A DNA stretch of 64,000 nucleotides from Gordonia aichiensis NBRC 108223 (GTDB taxonomy: Bacteria > Actinomycetota > Actinomycetes > Mycobacteriales > Mycobacteriaceae): positions 30,329-94,328 of the forward strand of contig NZ_BANR01000008.1 of the NCBI RefSeq assembly GCF_000332975.1, written 5' to 3'. Positions 50,989-60,493 of the stretch are shown piece after piece (position 1 is the first letter of the stretch; each line of letters starts with the position of its first letter). A program made the position numbers and the translations under genes. The notes under the pieces are model-generated. The model was given only the letters and a program-made list of their open reading frames with translations, was not told the DNA's origin and made no database searches.

Positions 50989-52584
50989 GTGACCTCAGCT
51001 GGCAGTCCGGTCGTCCTGATCGCCGACAAACTGGCCCCCTCGACGGTGGAAGCGCTCGGCGACGGCGTCGAGGTGCGGTGGGTCGACGGCCCCGATCGCC
51101 CCAAACTCCTCGAAGCAGTGGTGGACGCGGACGCGCTGCTCGTGCGATCGGCGACAACTGTCGACGCGGATGTCCTCGAGGCGGGCAAGAAGCTCAAGAT
51201 CATTGCCCGGGCAGGCGTGGGGCTCGACAACGTCGACGTACCCGCGGCAACCGCGCGCGGCGTGATGGTGGTCAACGCACCGACCTCCAACATCCACACA
51301 GCTGCCGAGCACGCTGTCACGCTCCTGCTCGCCGCTGCACGTCAGATCCCCGCAGCAGACGCCACCCTGCGCGAGCACACATGGAAACGGTCGTCGTTCA
51401 ACGGCGTCGAGATCTTCGACAAGACGGTCGGCGTCGTCGGCCTCGGGCGTATCGGACAACTCGTCGCCGCACGCCTGGCCGCGTTCGAGACCCATGTCAT
51501 CGCCTACGACCCCTATGTCTCGCCGGCGCGTGCCGCTCAGCTCGGCATCGAACTGGTCAGCCTCGACGAACTGCTCGAGCGTGCCGACTTCGTGACCGTG
51601 CACCTGCCGAAGACTCCGGAGACTCTCGGCCTGATCGGTGCCGACCAGCTCGCCCGGACCAAGAAGGGTGTGATCATCGTCAACGCGGCCCGCGGCGGGC
51701 TTGTCGACGAGCAGGCGCTGGCCGACGCCATCACCTCCGGCCAGGTCCGTGCGGCGGGTCTCGACGTGTTCGCCACCGAGCCGTGCACGGATTCGCCGCT
51801 GTTCGAGCTGCCGCAGGTCGTCGTGACACCGCATCTCGGTGCGTCGACCAGCGAGGCACAGGACCGAGCAGGTACCGACGTTGCGAAGAGCGTGCGTCTG
51901 GCACTTGCCGGACACTTCGTACCCGACGCGGTCAACATCACCGGCGGGGCAGTCGATGAAGAGGTCTCGCCGTGGCTGGAGATGGCCCGCAAGCTCGGTG
52001 TGATGATCGGTGCGCTCAGCAGCGAGCTACCGTCGTCGATCGTCGTCGATGTCCGCGGTGAGTTGGCATCGAGCAACGTCGATGTGCTCGGGTTGTCGGC
52101 GCTGCGCGGGCTGTTCTCCGCCGCGCTCGACGAACCGGTGACCTTCGTCAACGCGCCGACGGTCGCCGCCGAGCGAGGCGTGACGAGCGAGGTTCTGACG
52201 AATACCGAGAGTCCCAGTCACCGCAGCGTCGTCGACGTCAAGGCTGTCTACGCCGACGGCTCGGTGCAGAACGTCTCGGGTGCGATCACCGAGCCGCGGC
52301 AGGTCGAAAAGATCGTCAACATCAACGGCCGCAACTTCGATCTCCGCGCCGAGGGACTCAACCTCCTCGTCAGCTACGTCGACCAGCCCGGTTCACTGGG
52401 CAAGATCGGCACACTGCTCGGCAACGCAGGCATCGACATCCTCGCCGCTGCACTCTCGCAGGACGCCGAGGGCGGCGGAGCGACCATGATGCTGCGTGTG
52501 AGCAAGAAGGTCGACGACGCTGTGGTGTCGGCCATCTCCGACGCGGTCGACTCCACCCTGATCGAACAGGTGGATCTGTCATGA
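50989..52584 (+). CDS. serA: D-3-phosphoglycerate dehydrogenase (long form)
   Basis: A 531-residue enzyme. The Rossmann motif is [11 protein letters not shown], the substrate Arg is in [10 protein letters not shown] and the catalytic His in TPHLGAST. The allosteric substrate-binding domain spans about 320-450, and a C-terminal ACT domain ([35 protein letters not shown]) senses serine. This three-domain form matches mycobacterial SerA1. GTG 50989 follows GGAG by 9 nt; an upstream frame to 50923 is not needed. Its stop overlaps the leuB ATG by 4 nt. Confidence 0.95.
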   Translation: MTSAGSPVVLIADKLAPSTVEALGDGVEVRWVDGPDRPKLLEAVVDADALLVRSATTVDADVLEAGKKLKIIARAGVGLDNVDVPAATARGVMVVNAPTSNIHTAAEHAVTLLLAAARQIPAADATLREHTWKRSSFNGVEIFDKTVGVVGLGRIGQLVAARLAAFETHVIAYDPYVSPARAAQLGIELVSLDELLERADFVTVHLPKTPETLGLIGADQLARTKKGVIIVNAARGGLVDEQALADAITSGQVRAAGLDVFATEPCTDSPLFELPQVVVTPHLGASTSEAQDRAGTDVAKSVRLALAGHFVPDAVNITGGAVDEEVSPWLEMARKLGVMIGALSSELPSSIVVDVRGELASSNVDVLGLSALRGLFSAALDEPVTFVNAPTVAAERGVTSEVLTNTESPSHRSVVDVKAVYADGSVQNVSGAITEPRQVEKIVNINGRNFDLRAEGLNLLVSYVDQPGSLGKIGTLLGNAGIDILAAALSQDAEGGGATMMLRVSKKVDDAVVSAISDAVDSTLIEQVDLS

Positions 52585-53591
52585 AGCTCGCTGTCATCGC
52601 GGGAGACGGCATCGGCCCCGAGGTCATCTCGGAGGCGCTGCAGGTGTTGACGACCCTGGTATCCGACGTCGCCGTCACCGAATACGACCTCGGCGCACGT
52701 CGCTACCACCGCAACGGTGAACTTCTCACCGACGACGATCTCGCTTCACTGCGTGAGCACGACGCGATACTCCTCGGCGCCATCGGCGACCCCTCGGTGC
52801 CGTCCGGTGTTCTCGAGCGTGGTCTTCTGCTGAAGATGCGTTTCGCGCTCGATCACCACATCAATCTGCGGCCGTCGCACCGTTTCCCCGGCGTGACGTC
52901 GCCGTTGGCCGGCGATCCCGACATCGATTTCGTCGTCGTGCGCGAAGGCACGGAGGGGCCCTACACCGGAAACGGTGGAGCCATCCGCGTCGACACCCCG
53001 CATGAGGTCGCCACCGAGGTCAGCGTCAACACCCGCTTCGGCGTCGAACGCGTGGTGCGTAATGCGTTCGAGCGCGCGACCGCCCGGCGCAAGCACCTCA
53101 CCCTGGTGCACAAGACCAACGTGTTGACGTTCGCCGGCTCGCTGTGGAGTCGCACCGTTGACGCCGTTGCTGCGGAGTACCCGGACGTCAGCGTCGACTA
53201 CTGCCACGTTGACGCGGCCACGATCTACCTCGTGACCGATCCGGGCCGGTTCGACGTGATCGTCACAGATAACCTCTTCGGCGACATCATCACCGACATC
53301 GCCGCTGCGGTCAGTGGCGGGATCGGACTGGCGGCGTCGGGCAACATCGATGCCACGGGCACCAATCCATCGATGTTCGAACCGGTGCACGGCAGCGCAC
53401 CCGACATCGCCGGGCAGCAGAAGGCCGACCCGACCGCGGCGATCCTGTCGGTGGCACTGCTGCTCGATCACCTCGGATACGTCGACGAAGCGCGCCGTGT
53501 CGAGAAAGCAGTCGCGAACGATCTGCTCGATCGTGACGGAGCAACGTTGTCGACCGGTGAGATCGGCAAGCGGATCCTCGGGCGGCTCTAG
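52581..53591 (+). CDS. leuB: 3-isopropylmalate dehydrogenase
   Basis: A 336-residue IPMDH. It opens [15 protein letters not shown], has the substrate Arg/Tyr region [13 protein letters not shown], and the cation site in [16 protein letters not shown] and [29 protein letters not shown]. It oxidises and decarboxylates 3-isopropylmalate in leucine synthesis, taking the product of LeuCD encoded 8 kb downstream. It is coupled to serA by an ATGA overlap, the same serA-leuB pairing as in mycobacteria (Rv2996c and Rv2995c). A terminator hairpin follows. Confidence 0.95.
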   Translation: MKLAVIAGDGIGPEVISEALQVLTTLVSDVAVTEYDLGARRYHRNGELLTDDDLASLREHDAILLGAIGDPSVPSGVLERGLLLKMRFALDHHINLRPSHRFPGVTSPLAGDPDIDFVVVREGTEGPYTGNGGAIRVDTPHEVATEVSVNTRFGVERVVRNAFERATARRKHLTLVHKTNVLTFAGSLWSRTVDAVAAEYPDVSVDYCHVDAATIYLVTDPGRFDVIVTDNLFGDIITDIAAAVSGGIGLAASGNIDATGTNPSMFEPVHGSAPDIAGQQKADPTAAILSVALLLDHLGYVDEARRVEKAVANDLLDRDGATLSTGEIGKRILGRL

Positions 53592-53640
53592 ACAACAGCA
53601 CCTTCAGACAACAGGATCTGCGAGTAACACAAAGACAAGG

Positions 53641-53676
53641 CGTCGGACCGGAACCCCCTCGGGTTCCGGTCCGACG
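53641..53676 (+). terminator. Terminator hairpin after serA-leuB
   Basis: CGTCGGACCGGAACCC (53641-53656) and GGGTTCCGGTCCGACG (53661-53676) are perfect 16-bp arms around a 4-nt loop, 49 nt after leuB. There is no T-run, so this is an I-shaped terminator candidate. Confidence 0.7.
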
Positions 53677-53743
53677 TCGTATGTGGACCTGTCTGCGCGT
53701 CTTCGAGTCCAACCTCGACTCCCCCTGGTGCTCCTGCCTCCTA

Positions 53744-53772
53744 TTGTTCTATTTGAACTAGAACTATATGAT
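53744..53772 (+). promoter_or_regulatory. Promoter and operator of the GntR/DUF1648 operon
   Basis: TTGTTC (53744-53749) and TATGAT (53767-53772) are 17 nt apart. The -10 ends 6 nt before GTG 53779, so the message is leaderless. An inverted repeat GTTCTA-N7-TAGAAC (53746-53764) lies between and over these boxes, an ideal place for repression by the GntR protein encoded next. Confidence 0.65.
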
Positions 53773-53778
53773 TGCGGT

Positions 53779-54129
53779 GTGCTGATCCGTATCGATCCCG
53801 CCGATCGCGCGCCGATCTTCGCTCAGATCGCCGCGTCGGTTCGTGGTGGCATCGCACGCGGCGAACTGGGCAGGGGTGAGCGCCTGCCTGCGGCACGTGA
53901 CCTCGCGGCGTCGCTCGATGTCAACATCCACACCGTGTTGCGCGCCTATCAGGAGCTCCGTGACGAAGGGCTCGTCGAGCTCCGACGTGGCCGGGGAGCG
54001 GTGGTCTCGGTAGATGCACCACGCAACGCCGAGCTCGCTGATGCACTGGAGCGACTCGTCGACGCGGCCCGCAGGTTCGGGGTAGGTCCTGAAGAACTCT
54101 CGCTTGAAATCACCAGGAGGATGTCATGA
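53779..54129 (+). CDS. GntR-family regulator, YtrA subfamily
   Basis: A 116-residue short GntR protein. The winged HTH is PIFAQIAASVRGGIARGELGRGERLPAARDLAASLDVNIHTVLRAYQELRDEGLVE, and the short helical tail (about 80-116) is typical of YtrA rather than FadR or HutC types. YtrA members usually repress a linked transporter or membrane-protein operon. It overlaps the next gene by 4 nt. The leaderless GTG and the operator over its promoter suggest autoregulation. Confidence 0.85.
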   Translation: MLIRIDPADRAPIFAQIAASVRGGIARGELGRGERLPAARDLAASLDVNIHTVLRAYQELRDEGLVELRRGRGAVVSVDAPRNAELADALERLVDAARRFGVGPEELSLEITRRMS

Positions 54130-55112
54130 ATGACCTGTCGCGTCGTCAGAGCCGGGTGGTGACCGCGCTACTCGGAGTTCTACCGTCGGTCGTCGCGCTG
54201 GTGGTAGCGCTGGTGCTCCTGTGGCTGTGGCGTGATGAGCTACCGGCTCGGGTTGCCACCCATTGGGGCTCAGACGGAGTCGACGGCACGACGAGTATTC
54301 CCGGTGTCGTCGTCGCGGTGGTGCTCACCGCTGCCATCGCCGCCCTCGTGGGAGGTCTGGCGGGCTGGTACGTCGACGAGACGCGGTTGCTGCGTCTCGT
54401 GCTCGCGCTCATCAACGGAGGGGCGGTGTTCGTCGTGACCGGCATCGTGGCAATCCTCGGCACCCAGCGACGTGCGACCGCGGTCGATGACGTGGATGCA
54501 CCGGTTGTCGCCCTCGCGCTCGCGGGTGTGCTCGGGGTGATCGTCGCGATTGTCACGGTCGCGCTCATTCGACCGCGGAATGCGCCGACGCCCGCACCGC
54601 TCGGAGAGCAGCCGATGGCGCAACTCGCAGAGGGAGAACGCTTTCTGTGGCAACGTCGGGTCTCGGCGTCGACCGGCTCGATGGTTGTTCTCGGACTGGT
54701 GCTCCTCGCGGTCGTGGTGATCTCGGTGCTTTTGAGCGACCCGTGGTTGGTGGCGCCTGGGATCGTGGTCGCCGTGGCTGTGGTGATGGTCTGGTCGGCC
54801 CGGGTGAGTGTCGACCGCGAGCGGATCTCGGTGCGCGGCATCATCGGCTGGCCCCGGTTGGGTATCCCGATGGAGGATGTGGTCCGTGCGGAGGTCACCA
54901 ACGTCTCCGCGCTGCGTGACTTCGGCGGGTACGGTCAACGGATCTGTGTGCACGGACGGTTACGTGGGGCGCGCGGGATAGTCCTGAGATCTGGTCCCGC
55001 ACTGGTGATCACACGATCCGACGGTAGCCGCGATCTCGTGGTCGTCCCCGACGCCGACGTGGCGGCGGGACTGGTGAATGCTTCGGTCGCACAAGCGCAT
55101 TCGCACCGCTGA
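54126..55112 (+). CDS. DUF1648-domain membrane protein
   Basis: A 328-residue protein. The DUF1648 segment ELPARVATHWGSDGVDG (about 38-54) follows the first membrane helix. About five more hydrophobic helices (55-90, 92-112, 127-147, 185-225) come next, then a soluble C-terminal region with PH-like strands (RVSVDRERISVRGIIGWPRLGIPMEDVVRAEV). The gene start overlaps the GntR stop (ATGA). DUF1648 proteins often accompany GntR or ArsR regulators and include SdpI-like immunity proteins; a stress or peptide-response role is only a guess. Homologous cargo is absent from the M. tuberculosis order here. Confidence 0.78.
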   Translation: MNDLSRRQSRVVTALLGVLPSVVALVVALVLLWLWRDELPARVATHWGSDGVDGTTSIPGVVVAVVLTAAIAALVGGLAGWYVDETRLLRLVLALINGGAVFVVTGIVAILGTQRRATAVDDVDAPVVALALAGVLGVIVAIVTVALIRPRNAPTPAPLGEQPMAQLAEGERFLWQRRVSASTGSMVVLGLVLLAVVVISVLLSDPWLVAPGIVVAVAVVMVWSARVSVDRERISVRGIIGWPRLGIPMEDVVRAEVTNVSALRDFGGYGQRICVHGRLRGARGIVLRSGPALVITRSDGSRDLVVVPDADVAAGLVNASVAQAHSHR

Positions 55113-55139
55113 TCGTCGACGGACACTATCGGCGCTGGA

Positions 55140-56357
55140 TCAACTCACCACTTCCTCGTGCACGACCGGGTCTTTCGGAATGAGTGGCGTCGCAACCACC
55201 GGAGCGGCGGCGCTGACCAGGAACGCGAGTGGGAAACCGGCGGCGCCGATGAGTAGTCCGAACAGTGGTGTGGTTGCTGCTGTCGCAAGGTATTGGGCAG
55301 TGTTCTGGATTGCGAGTCCGCGGCCACTCCATCGGGGCCCCGCGTATTCGGCGATCGCGGTGAACGCCAAGCCGTTGTCGGCAACGGTGATCACCGACGC
55401 GATCATCATCAGCGCGGGGGCGAGGGGAGTGTGCAGCCAATCGGTGACGGCAAGCAATGCCATCGCCGCAGCCGCGCCAACGGCGATCAGGCGTATCGGT
55501 CTCATCCGCGAGAGCCAGGCATCCGACCACCGGCCGGCGGCAATCCTGCCCAGAGCGCCGATCACCTGGGTGATCGTCACCAGGATTCCAGCTGCGGCAG
55601 GCGACCAGTGCCGCGCGACGATCAGCCACGTCGGGACGAACGTCCACAACATCTGCTGCGGTATCACCAACAACACGCTCACCGCGTGTACGCGTGCCAG
55701 AAACCAACTCTCCCGGTAAGGATTTCGACGGCGAGCCGAGGTGGCCTGCTGTGCTGCGGACGGCAGCGGCGGATCGATCACGCCGAAGGCGACGGCCGCC
55801 AAACCGATCGCGGTCACCACGGCCGGAACCGCGAGTGCTGCGGCGACCGAGTGTGCAGCGGCGATCACGGGCATGGTCAGTGCGCAGACCCCGATCCCCA
55901 GCGGTTGCGCCATCTGCCGTATCCCCATTGCAGTACCGCGTAATTCGGGGGGAAACCACCCGACGACGATGCGTCCGCTCGCCCCATTTGCTGCGCCGGA
56001 ACCGAGCCCTGCGACGAAGAGACAGGCAGCGATCGCGACGTACGAGGCGTGGGCGGCTGCGCTGAGAGCGGCAGCGGACGTGCCGACCAGGGTGATCGAG
56101 ATCGAGATCATCAGGATCGTCCGCTCGCCATATCGGTCGAGCAACGTGCCCCATCCCACGATCGCCATCATGAGTCCGATCGTCGGAATCGTTGCCAGCA
56201 CCGATGCCTGAGCCAGTGACATGCCCTGTTGTGTGTGCAGCGCCGGAATCAGATAGGCCACGCCGCCGACGACGACCGCCGTCGTCATCGCGGCGACGAG
56301 CGAGCATGCGAGCATGGTCCAGCGTCTCGGGTTGCTGATCGTGGACACGGCAGTCAT
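55140..56357 (-). CDS. MFS transporter, Rv2994-like
   Basis: A 405-residue, 12-TM major facilitator. Motif A is GWGTLLDRYGERTILM, and motif B/C-like stretches are GLGSGAANGASGRIVVGWF and GTAMGIRQMAQPLGIG, which resemble CynX/NarK-like or oxalate-type transporters. ATG 56357 is set by GGAGG 7 nt upstream. The substrate is unknown. It is divergent from the FAH gene, with an AATATGA-N10-TCATATT dyad between them. M. tuberculosis has Rv2994 in the same place and opposite orientation to its neighbours. Confidence 0.8.
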   Translation of the reverse strand: MTAVSTISNPRRWTMLACSLVAAMTTAVVVGGVAYLIPALHTQQGMSLAQASVLATIPTIGLMMAIVGWGTLLDRYGERTILMISISITLVGTSAAALSAAAHASYVAIAACLFVAGLGSGAANGASGRIVVGWFPPELRGTAMGIRQMAQPLGIGVCALTMPVIAAAHSVAAALAVPAVVTAIGLAAVAFGVIDPPLPSAAQQATSARRRNPYRESWFLARVHAVSVLLVIPQQMLWTFVPTWLIVARHWSPAAAGILVTITQVIGALGRIAAGRWSDAWLSRMRPIRLIAVGAAAAMALLAVTDWLHTPLAPALMMIASVITVADNGLAFTAIAEYAGPRWSGRGLAIQNTAQYLATAATTPLFGLLIGAAGFPLAFLVSAAAPVVATPLIPKDPVVHEEVVS

Positions 56358-56429
56358 GTGGCGACCTCCTCTGCCTACGTTGTGGCGGCCAACGCCCTGG
56401 GGGCGACGATGCGCGGCGTCGAATCTCAC

Positions 56430-56453
56430 AATATGAGAGACATTGTTCATATT
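56430..56453 (+). promoter_or_regulatory. Dyad operator candidate between the MFS and FAH genes
   Basis: AATATGA-N10-TCATATT is a perfect 7-bp dyad (24 bp in all), with a nested ACAAT...ATTGT pair inside. It is AT-rich in a GC-rich gap. It lies 73 nt from the MFS start and 75 nt from the FAH start. The regulator is unknown. Confidence 0.55.
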
Positions 56454-56527
56454 TTAAGACCGACGTCGAGTTGGCTCAATTTCACGTCCCACAGAGTGGA
56501 CCGATCCGGTGCGCTAGGGTTCTTGCT

Positions 56528-57301
56528 ATGCGTCTAGGCCGAATCGCGAGTCCCGATGGTGTGGCATTCGTCTCGATCGAAGAGACGGAGGGCTCCACGA
56601 CAGCCAAGGAGATTGCCGAACACCCCTTCGGCACACCGACGTTCACGGGGCGGTCATGGCCGCTGGCCGACGTCCGGTTGCTGGCGCCGATCCTCGCGTC
56701 CAAGGTGATCTGCGTCGGGCGGAACTATGCGGCCCATATCGCGGAGCTGGGTTCGGAAACCCCCGAGAATCCTGTGATCTTTCTCAAGCCCAATACGTCG
56801 ATCGTCGGGCCCGAGGTGCCCATCGTGCGCCCTCCGTCATCCGAGCGCGTCGACTTCGAGGGCGAGCTCGCGGTGGTGATCGGCCGTCCGTGTAAGGACG
56901 TCAAGGCCGCCGATGCCGCGAGCGCCATCCTCGGCTACACCGTCGCGAACGATGTGACCGCGCGGGATCAGCAGAAGATCGACGGTCAGTGGACGCGTGC
57001 CAAGGGCTACGACACGTTCTGTCCGCTTGGCCCGTGGATCGAGACATCCTTCGACCCGACCGACGCCGCCATCACCACCGAGCTCGATGGCGAGGTTCGT
57101 CAGCGCAGCCGCACATCGCTGATGCTGAACGACGTGCCAACGATCGTGGAGTGGGTGTCGCGCGTGATGACGCTTCTCCCGGGCGATGTCATCCTCACGG
57201 GAACGCCGGAGGGTGTGGGCCCCATGCTCGCCGGACAGCGGGTGTCGGTGTCGGTCGAAGGCATCGGCACGCTGAGCAACCCGGTGGTCGACAAGCCGTG
57301 A
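56528..57301 (+). CDS. Fumarylacetoacetate hydrolase-family protein, Rv2993c-like
   Basis: A 257-residue FAH-fold protein. The signature segments are ILASKVICVGRNYAAHIAELG, FLKPNTSIVGP, the metal-binding VDFEGELAVVIGR, GYTVANDVTARDQQ, GYDTFCPLGPW and GDVILTGTPEGVGPM. The family includes acylpyruvate hydrolases, oxaloacetate decarboxylases/tautomerases and 2-hydroxyhepta-2,4-diene-1,7-dioate isomerases. TAGGGT (56515-56520) ends 7 nt before the ATG, so it is leaderless. An alpha/beta hydrolase follows with a 4-nt overlap. In M. tuberculosis the orthologue sits directly before gltX. Confidence 0.88.
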   Translation: MRLGRIASPDGVAFVSIEETEGSTTAKEIAEHPFGTPTFTGRSWPLADVRLLAPILASKVICVGRNYAAHIAELGSETPENPVIFLKPNTSIVGPEVPIVRPPSSERVDFEGELAVVIGRPCKDVKAADAASAILGYTVANDVTARDQQKIDGQWTRAKGYDTFCPLGPWIETSFDPTDAAITTELDGEVRQRSRTSLMLNDVPTIVEWVSRVMTLLPGDVILTGTPEGVGPMLAGQRVSVSVEGIGTLSNPVVDKP

Positions 57302-58122
57302 GCGGATCGGGTGTCGCACGCGTCAACGGAATCGATATCGCGTACGACCGCACGGGTGCCGGCCCCGCGGTCGTGATGGTGATGGGCAGCGGTAGTCCCG
57401 GCAGGGTGTGGAAGGCCAACCAGGTTCCCGCGCTTGTGAAAGCGGGATACGAGGTCATCACGTTCGACAACCGGGGCATCGCGCCGTCATCGGAATGTGC
57501 CGAGGGGTTCACCCTCGACGACATGGTCGCCGATACCGCTGCCCTGATCGAATCACTCGGCGTCACACCGGCATTCGTCGTCGGAACCTCGCTCGGCGCA
57601 CGTATCACCCAGGAGCTGGCGCTCGCGCGGCCCGACCTCGTTCGCGGTGCCGTGATGATGGCGACCTACGGCCGCACCACTGTCCTGCAGGAGACCTTCT
57701 CGGCGGGCGAGCGCGCGCTCTACGACAACAAGGTCGATCTGCCTGCCGAGTACGAGGCTGCGATCACAGCCGAGTTGAATCTCTCCGCACACACCCTTTC
57801 CGACGACCGGGCGACCCGCGACTGGCTCGACATCATGACGTTCTCGCAGCAGAAGATGACGCCGGGAATGCGAGCCCAGCTCGGAGTTCACACGGACGAG
57901 CCCAACCGTCTCGAGGCGTACCGACGCATCGCGGTTCCGTCACTGGTCGTAGGGTTCGGCGACGACCGACGGCTGCCGGTCGAGCTCGCCCGCGAGGTGG
58001 CGGACGCCATTCCGGCCGCCGAGTACGCACAGGTCGAGAAGGCCGGTCACTTCGGATACCTCGAGCAGCCCGCAGAGGTCAATCGTCTGCTGATCGACTT
58101 CCTCGGCAGACACCGCGCCTGA
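57298..58122 (+). CDS. Alpha/beta hydrolase
   Basis: A 274-residue hydrolase. The nucleophile is Ser98 in VVGTSLGAR, and the catalytic His is in [16 protein letters not shown] near the end, with a probable acid in [11 protein letters not shown]. The oxyanion region [11 protein letters not shown] is slightly unusual, since HGxx is replaced by MGSG. The GTG start overlaps the FAH stop by 4 nt, so the two are one operon and may act in one degradation pathway (C-C or ester cleavage then FAH-type hydrolysis). gltX follows with its own promoter. Confidence 0.82.
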   Translation: MSGSGVARVNGIDIAYDRTGAGPAVVMVMGSGSPGRVWKANQVPALVKAGYEVITFDNRGIAPSSECAEGFTLDDMVADTAALIESLGVTPAFVVGTSLGARITQELALARPDLVRGAVMMATYGRTTVLQETFSAGERALYDNKVDLPAEYEAAITAELNLSAHTLSDDRATRDWLDIMTFSQQKMTPGMRAQLGVHTDEPNRLEAYRRIAVPSLVVGFGDDRRLPVELAREVADAIPAAEYAQVEKAGHFGYLEQPAEVNRLLIDFLGRHRA

Positions 58123-58165
58123 GCAGGCGGTCGGTGGTCGGTCGCCATTCGATACGCTGACCACC

Positions 58166-59644
58166 ATGAGCAGCGCGCAGCCAATCCGTGTCCGTTTCTG
58201 CCCGTCGCCGACGGGCACGCCACACGTCGGAATGGTGCGTACCGCACTGTTCAACTTCGCTCAGGCGCGGCATGACAAGGGCACCTTCGTCTTCCGTATC
58301 GAAGACACCGACGCCGCCCGCGACAGCCAGGAATCCTACGACGCGATCCTCGAGTCGCTGCGCTGGCTCGGTCTCGACTGGGATGAGGGCCCCGAGGTCG
58401 GCGGCCCCTACGCGCCCTACCGGCAGTCGGAGCGTCGGGGTATCCACAATGATGTCGTGAAGCAACTGCTCGAGGCGGGCGAGGCCTACGAGGCGTTCTC
58501 GACGCCCGAGGAGGTAGAGGCCCGCCACCGTGCGGCAGGTCGCGACCCCAAACTCGGCTACGACAACTTCGACCGCGACCTGACCGACGAACAGCGCGAG
58601 GCCTATCGCGCCGAGGGACGCAAACCTGTTGTGCGGCTGAGGATGCCCGACCACGACATCTCATGGGACGACCTGGTGCGCGGCTCGACGACGATCAAGG
58701 CAGGCACCGTTCCCGACTTCGCGCTCACCCGCGCCACCGGCGACCCGCTCTACACGCTCGTCAATCCAGTCGACGACGCGATGATGAAGATCACCCACGT
58801 CCTGCGCGGCGAAGACCTGTTCTCGTCGACGCCACGTCAGATCGCGCTGTACGAGGCACTCATTCGGCTCGGCATCGCCGAGCGTGTTCCGGAGTTCGGC
58901 CACCTGCCGTTCGTGATGGGGGAGGGAAACAAGAAGCTCTCCAAGCGCGACCCGCAGTCGAACCTCTTCCACCATCGCGACCGGGGATTCCTGCCCGAAG
59001 GTCTGCTGAATTACCTCGCGCTGCTCGGCTGGGGTTACTCACACGAGACCGACGTCTTCACGCTCGACGAGATGATCGACAGGTTCGACGTTCGCGACGT
59101 GAACTCCAACCCGGCGCGGTTCGATCAGAAGAAGGCCGATGCCATCAATGCCGAGCACATCCGCATGCTCGGACTCGACGACTTCGCGTCTCGACTCAAG
59201 ACCTATCTCGTCACCCAGGGGCTGCTCACCGAGCCCGTCGATGACGAGAAGTTCACCACGATCGCCGAGTTGGTCCAGACCCGCATCCAGGTACTCGGCG
59301 ACGCGTGGCCGCTCATCTCGTTCCTCTACATCGACGACGACGAGTTCGCGATCGACGAGAAGTCGGCGTCGAAGAACCTCGGGGCCGATGCTGCCCCGGT
59401 TCTCGACGCAGCGATCACCACTCTCTCGGAGCTCGGCGAATGGAACACCGAGGCCATCCAGGACGCACTCACGACCGCACTCGTCGAGCGACTCGAACTC
59501 AAACCGCGCAAGGCCTTCGGTCCGGTCCGCGTCGCGGTCACCGGTTCCCACATCAGCCCGCCGCTGTTCGAGTCGTTGGAGTTGTTGGGGCGTGACAAGA
59601 GCCTCGCGCGACTGCGCTCGGCGGCCGACCAGGTCACCAATTAG
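58166..59644 (+). CDS. gltX: Glutamyl-tRNA synthetase
   Basis: A 492-residue class I synthetase. The HIGH motif is PHVGM (His20) in [18 protein letters not shown], and the KMSKS motif is [15 protein letters not shown] and [20 protein letters not shown] are conserved. With GatCAB also present and no glutaminyl-tRNA synthetase in the window, a non-discriminating enzyme that charges both tRNA-Glu and tRNA-Gln is expected. TACGCT (58153-58158) ends 7 nt before the ATG, so it is leaderless. Genes for tRNA-Gln and tRNA-Glu follow within 210 nt. Confidence 0.96.
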   Translation: MSSAQPIRVRFCPSPTGTPHVGMVRTALFNFAQARHDKGTFVFRIEDTDAARDSQESYDAILESLRWLGLDWDEGPEVGGPYAPYRQSERRGIHNDVVKQLLEAGEAYEAFSTPEEVEARHRAAGRDPKLGYDNFDRDLTDEQREAYRAEGRKPVVRLRMPDHDISWDDLVRGSTTIKAGTVPDFALTRATGDPLYTLVNPVDDAMMKITHVLRGEDLFSSTPRQIALYEALIRLGIAERVPEFGHLPFVMGEGNKKLSKRDPQSNLFHHRDRGFLPEGLLNYLALLGWGYSHETDVFTLDEMIDRFDVRDVNSNPARFDQKKADAINAEHIRMLGLDDFASRLKTYLVTQGLLTEPVDDEKFTTIAELVQTRIQVLGDAWPLISFLYIDDDEFAIDEKSASKNLGADAAPVLDAAITTLSELGEWNTEAIQDALTTALVERLELKPRKAFGPVRVAVTGSHISPPLFESLELLGRDKSLARLRSAADQVTN

Positions 59645-59728
59645 CCTTCTGACCAGCCGATTTGTAGTTACGGGGTTGGGCTCTGCTAGGCTATCGCAGG
59701 TTGTTTTCCTCACGGAGAACAAGACCTT

Positions 59729-59800
59729 TGGGGTATGGTGTAATTGGCAACACAGCGGTTTCTGGTACCGCCATTCTAGGTTCGAGTCCTGGTACCCCAG
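59729..59800 (+). tRNA. tRNA-Gln (anticodon CTG)
   Basis: The 7-bp acceptor stem TGGGGTA pairs with TACCCCA (discriminator G at 59800). The anticodon arm is GCGGT-TTCTGGT-ACCGC with CTG at positions 34-36, and the T loop is GGTTCGAGTCC. CCA is not encoded. It lies 84 nt after gltX. Confidence 0.93.
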
Positions 59801-59849
59801 CGAAAGCCGGGACACCACATCCCGGTCTTTCCAACTGAATATGAGTCCT

Positions 59850-59922
59850 GGCCCCGTCGTCTAGCGGCCTAGGACGCCGCCCTCTCAAGGCGGTAGCGCG
59901 GGTTCGAATCCCGTCGGGGCTA
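59850..59922 (+). tRNA. tRNA-Glu (anticodon CTC)
   Basis: The acceptor stem GGCCCCG pairs with CGGGGCT (G-T at the end, discriminator A). The anticodon arm CCGCC-CTCTCAA-GGCGG gives CTC, and the T arm is GGGTTCGAATCCC. CCA is not encoded. It lies 49 nt after tRNA-Gln and is probably co-transcribed. Confidence 0.93.
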
Positions 59923-59925
59923 CAA

Positions 59926-59963
59926 CGAAGAACGCACCTCTCTGCGGAGAGGTGCGTTCTTCG
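59926..59963. terminator. 17-bp hairpin after tRNA-Glu
   Basis: CGAAGAACGCACCTCTC (59926-59942) and GAGAGGTGCGTTCTTCG (59947-59963) form a perfect stem with a TGCG tetraloop. It separates the tRNA genes from the opposing PNPOx-like gene and may serve both strands. Confidence 0.8.
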
Positions 59964-59971
59964 CGTCGGGG

Positions 59972-60475
59972 CTAATGGTCGACGGCGGGGGCCGTCGACC
60001 CGGCGACCGGCATCGGGTCGAGGCCGAGCTTGCGGTGATCCCACGAGCGGATTCGCGACGGAACGACGCGCACGGCGACGCGCTTGTGCATCATCTGGTC
60101 GACGAACGGTTTCATCTCGTCGGAGTAGGGGCCGGTGTAGCGTTCCCAGACACTCACTCCGACCCGGTGGCAGTTGTCGGGGTCGTTGTAGATCTCGGCC
60201 AGGCCCTCGAACGCGACGCCCCGCAACGTGTCGTAGGTGTCGCCGTCCTCGATGAGGACAGAACAGCGGGCATCCCGACCGAGATTGACCGCCTTCTGTG
60301 ACTTCGCCTTTGTCTCGAACCAGATCTCACCATCGATGACCCCGTACCACATGGCGACGAGATGGATACCGCCGTCGGCGCCGTAGGTCGCGAGTGTCGC
60401 TGTGCGACTGCGGTCGACGAAAGCTGCGATCTCGGCGTCGGACATCACGATCTGTTGTCGTTGGTTTGTTCCCAT
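59972..60475 (-). CDS. Pyridoxamine 5'-phosphate oxidase-like flavin/F420 split-barrel protein, Rv2991-like
   Basis: A 167-residue split-barrel protein. AAFVDRSRTATLATYGADGGIHLVAMWYGVIDGEIWFETKAKSQKAVNLGRDARCSVLIEDG is the FMN/F420-binding half, and RVVPSRIRSWDHRKLG is a typical end. In mycobacteria the orthologue belongs to the F420-binding FDOR-B group, so a deazaflavin cofactor is more likely than PLP metabolism. The substrate is unknown. It is convergent with the tRNA-Glu hairpin, and the IclR gene lies 18 nt upstream of its start. Confidence 0.85.
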   Translation of the reverse strand: MGTNQRQQIVMSDAEIAAFVDRSRTATLATYGADGGIHLVAMWYGVIDGEIWFETKAKSQKAVNLGRDARCSVLIEDGDTYDTLRGVAFEGLAEIYNDPDNCHRVGVSVWERYTGPYSDEMKPFVDQMMHKRVAVRVVPSRIRSWDHRKLGLDPMPVAGSTAPAVDH

Positions 60476-60493
60476 GCCCTGACGCTAACCGAA

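Noticed and set aside
50804..50992. 62-codon frame before serA, considered as a leader peptide
   Set aside because: It is not enriched in serine codons, has no terminator after it, and runs into the serA start.
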